Part shown: positions 62,651-64,000 of the stretch, piece by piece
Layout of the letters: every line of letters begins with the position of its first letter
Numbering within the stretch: position 1 is the stretch's first letter
Assembly (NCBI RefSeq): GCF_051014685.1
Contig: NC_135060.1
Location: 5,766,001-5,830,000 of the forward strand
Direction: 5' to 3'
DNA length: 64,000 bases
Source of the DNA: Ptiloglossa arizonensis
Lineage: Eukaryota > Arthropoda > Insecta > Hymenoptera > Colletidae
The notes under the pieces: model-generated
What the model saw: the letters and a program-made list of their open reading frames with translations, nothing else
The model's database searches: none
What the model was told of the DNA's origin: nothing
Position numbers and translations under genes: made by a program

Positions 62651-64000
62651 GTAAGTAAATTTATATTTCTACACTTTTAAGTATATTTTTAAAATTTTAC
62701 AATCGACCGATAATACAGTCGCGACAAATGTAATCGTTGATCAATAGTATCGTAACATTGAGGTTAATCGGTAATCGTAAATTACATTTAGAGCTTATGA
62801 AAACACATTACAAAAAAGAGCACAATTTTTTACTTTTATTCGTATATATTTCCAACAATTGTAGTTTATAATGTATGTGCATAGTACAGTACGAAATTAG
62901 GGCACAGGCACACGGAAGAAAACACTTGCGCGATCAATCTACGCGAATCACTTTAATTTTAATTAATTTTCTAATCAGACTGCGTAACAATTTTTGCCTT
63001 TTTCCCGCGGAAAAAGATTTGTAAGCTTGCGAGAAACCTTATAACTTTACGCTTAAAAATATTTATTATCGAGCCTAATAGAGGCCATAGACATAATGAT
63101 TTATTCTACGATGAGAAGTACGTCGAGTTGCCAACCATATCCCGTATGGCAGCGCCGTACTACCATTCAACACAACACGTCATGCGACAAATTGTACAAC
63201 CTCGTGTACTTTACAATTAGTGTTGAAATACTTGTATCGATGGTAATTGTACTAAATATTGTACGTAAAAATCGTCACGTCTGTAGCTCTTATAAAATTC
63301 CGATTTCAAGGTCATATTTTTATTCTCTTACGCGTCAAAAATCGTAAAAAATATAATAATTCTATTCCACGCGTATTTTTTCTTACTTCTTCGAATCCAA
63401 GAGTGATATTCACGCTTTGTTCAAGCATCCTATACATAAATATATATATGTACGTTTCTCAAAATTTTCTTTCAACGATAAAGGTTTAAATATAAAACAG
63501 TAAAAGCTGGTGTGTACTATGTACAACACATTCTCGCAACAGAGAATTAATTTTCCTTTTGATAAGTATCGTAATAAGTTTTATCGATAGCGTCACTTTA
63601 AACGCACATTCGGAGATCGTTTTAAGATCGGGTTCTTCTTTATGCTTTCACCTCACTTCCGTTTTCAATGAATCGCCCGTTACTGTATCCCTGATACATG
63701 TCGGTTTTTAACGTGCATATAATTACGTACTTCTAACGGGGGCAGTTTTCTTTCAACCGAAAGACAGCATTCCATGGGGTCGGTCACCTCTGGTTCTTGT
63801 GTATAGTAGAGACACTCGTCGATAAATGAAAGCGACGGTGCACGACCTTCCTAAACGCAGGAAGTCAGCGGGTCCCGGGTTCATTCATATACAATCCACC
63901 TCCGTTCCTCGGCTACCCTTTCTCCGCCGCGTTTCGTCCCATTACCCTTTAAGGTCGAAGAAACAGATCAAATGGACACTTTTTTACCATTTTTTTTTTT
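62651..64000. other. Intron of the downstream gene to the window end
   Basis: AT-rich, then GC-richer after about 63,600, ending in a T run. No further exon was recognised. Confidence 0.5.

Noticed and set aside
1..64000. CRISPR arrays, bacterial operons, integrated viral genes
   Set aside because: The repeats are ordinary minisatellites without spacer structure; the gene organisation is eukaryotic and no viral-type protein was recognised.

Overview
The window reads as nuclear DNA of an insect. It has short exons with GT..AG introns, about 60% AT, abundant CpG and TCGA words (CpG not depleted), decayed mariner-like inverted-repeat elements and many minisatellites. Abundant CpG together with a PDE7 gene points to a bee, ant or wasp; that is inference, not proof.

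The main gene is a plus-strand cyclic nucleotide phosphodiesterase of the PDE7 family. I assembled it by hand from 12 coding exons between 28,218 and 55,897. Every junction is GT..AG and every phase agrees. The sum is 3,564 nt, or 1,187 residues plus stop. The catalytic domain (about residues 145-460) has all metal ligands, the general acid histidine and the invariant glutamine. Exon 2 encodes a counterpart of the PKA pseudosubstrate segment of vertebrate PDE7A (R-R-T-A here, R-R-G-A there). The unusual part is a tail of about 730 residues, absent from the roughly 450-480 residue vertebrate PDE7 proteins. It carries twelve R-R-x-S/T sites, eight of them R-R-x-S-x-P, the pattern expected for PKA sites that can become 14-3-3 docking sites. 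A cAMP-degrading enzyme with a pseudosubstrate at one end and an array of PKA-type sites at the other is my best candidate for an undescribed regulatory system.

Layout: 1-0.45 kb holds a possible minus-strand exon of a neighbouring gene. From 0.45 to 28 kb I see no confident gene, but many tandem repeats, a 136-bp fold-back hairpin, a purine-rich tract and a GC-rich promoter-like block with a perfect CRE near 11.7-12.8 kb. The PDE7 gene occupies 28.2-55.9 kb, with a 10-kb second intron, followed by an AT-rich stretch to about 58.7 kb that is probably its long 3' UTR. At 60.1-60.7 kb a CpG-rich promoter-like block leads into the first coding exon of a second plus-strand gene, with its next exon at 62.46-62.65 kb; I do not recognise this protein and its remainder lies beyond the window.

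No tRNA, rRNA, CRISPR array, intact transposase or recognisable viral gene was found.
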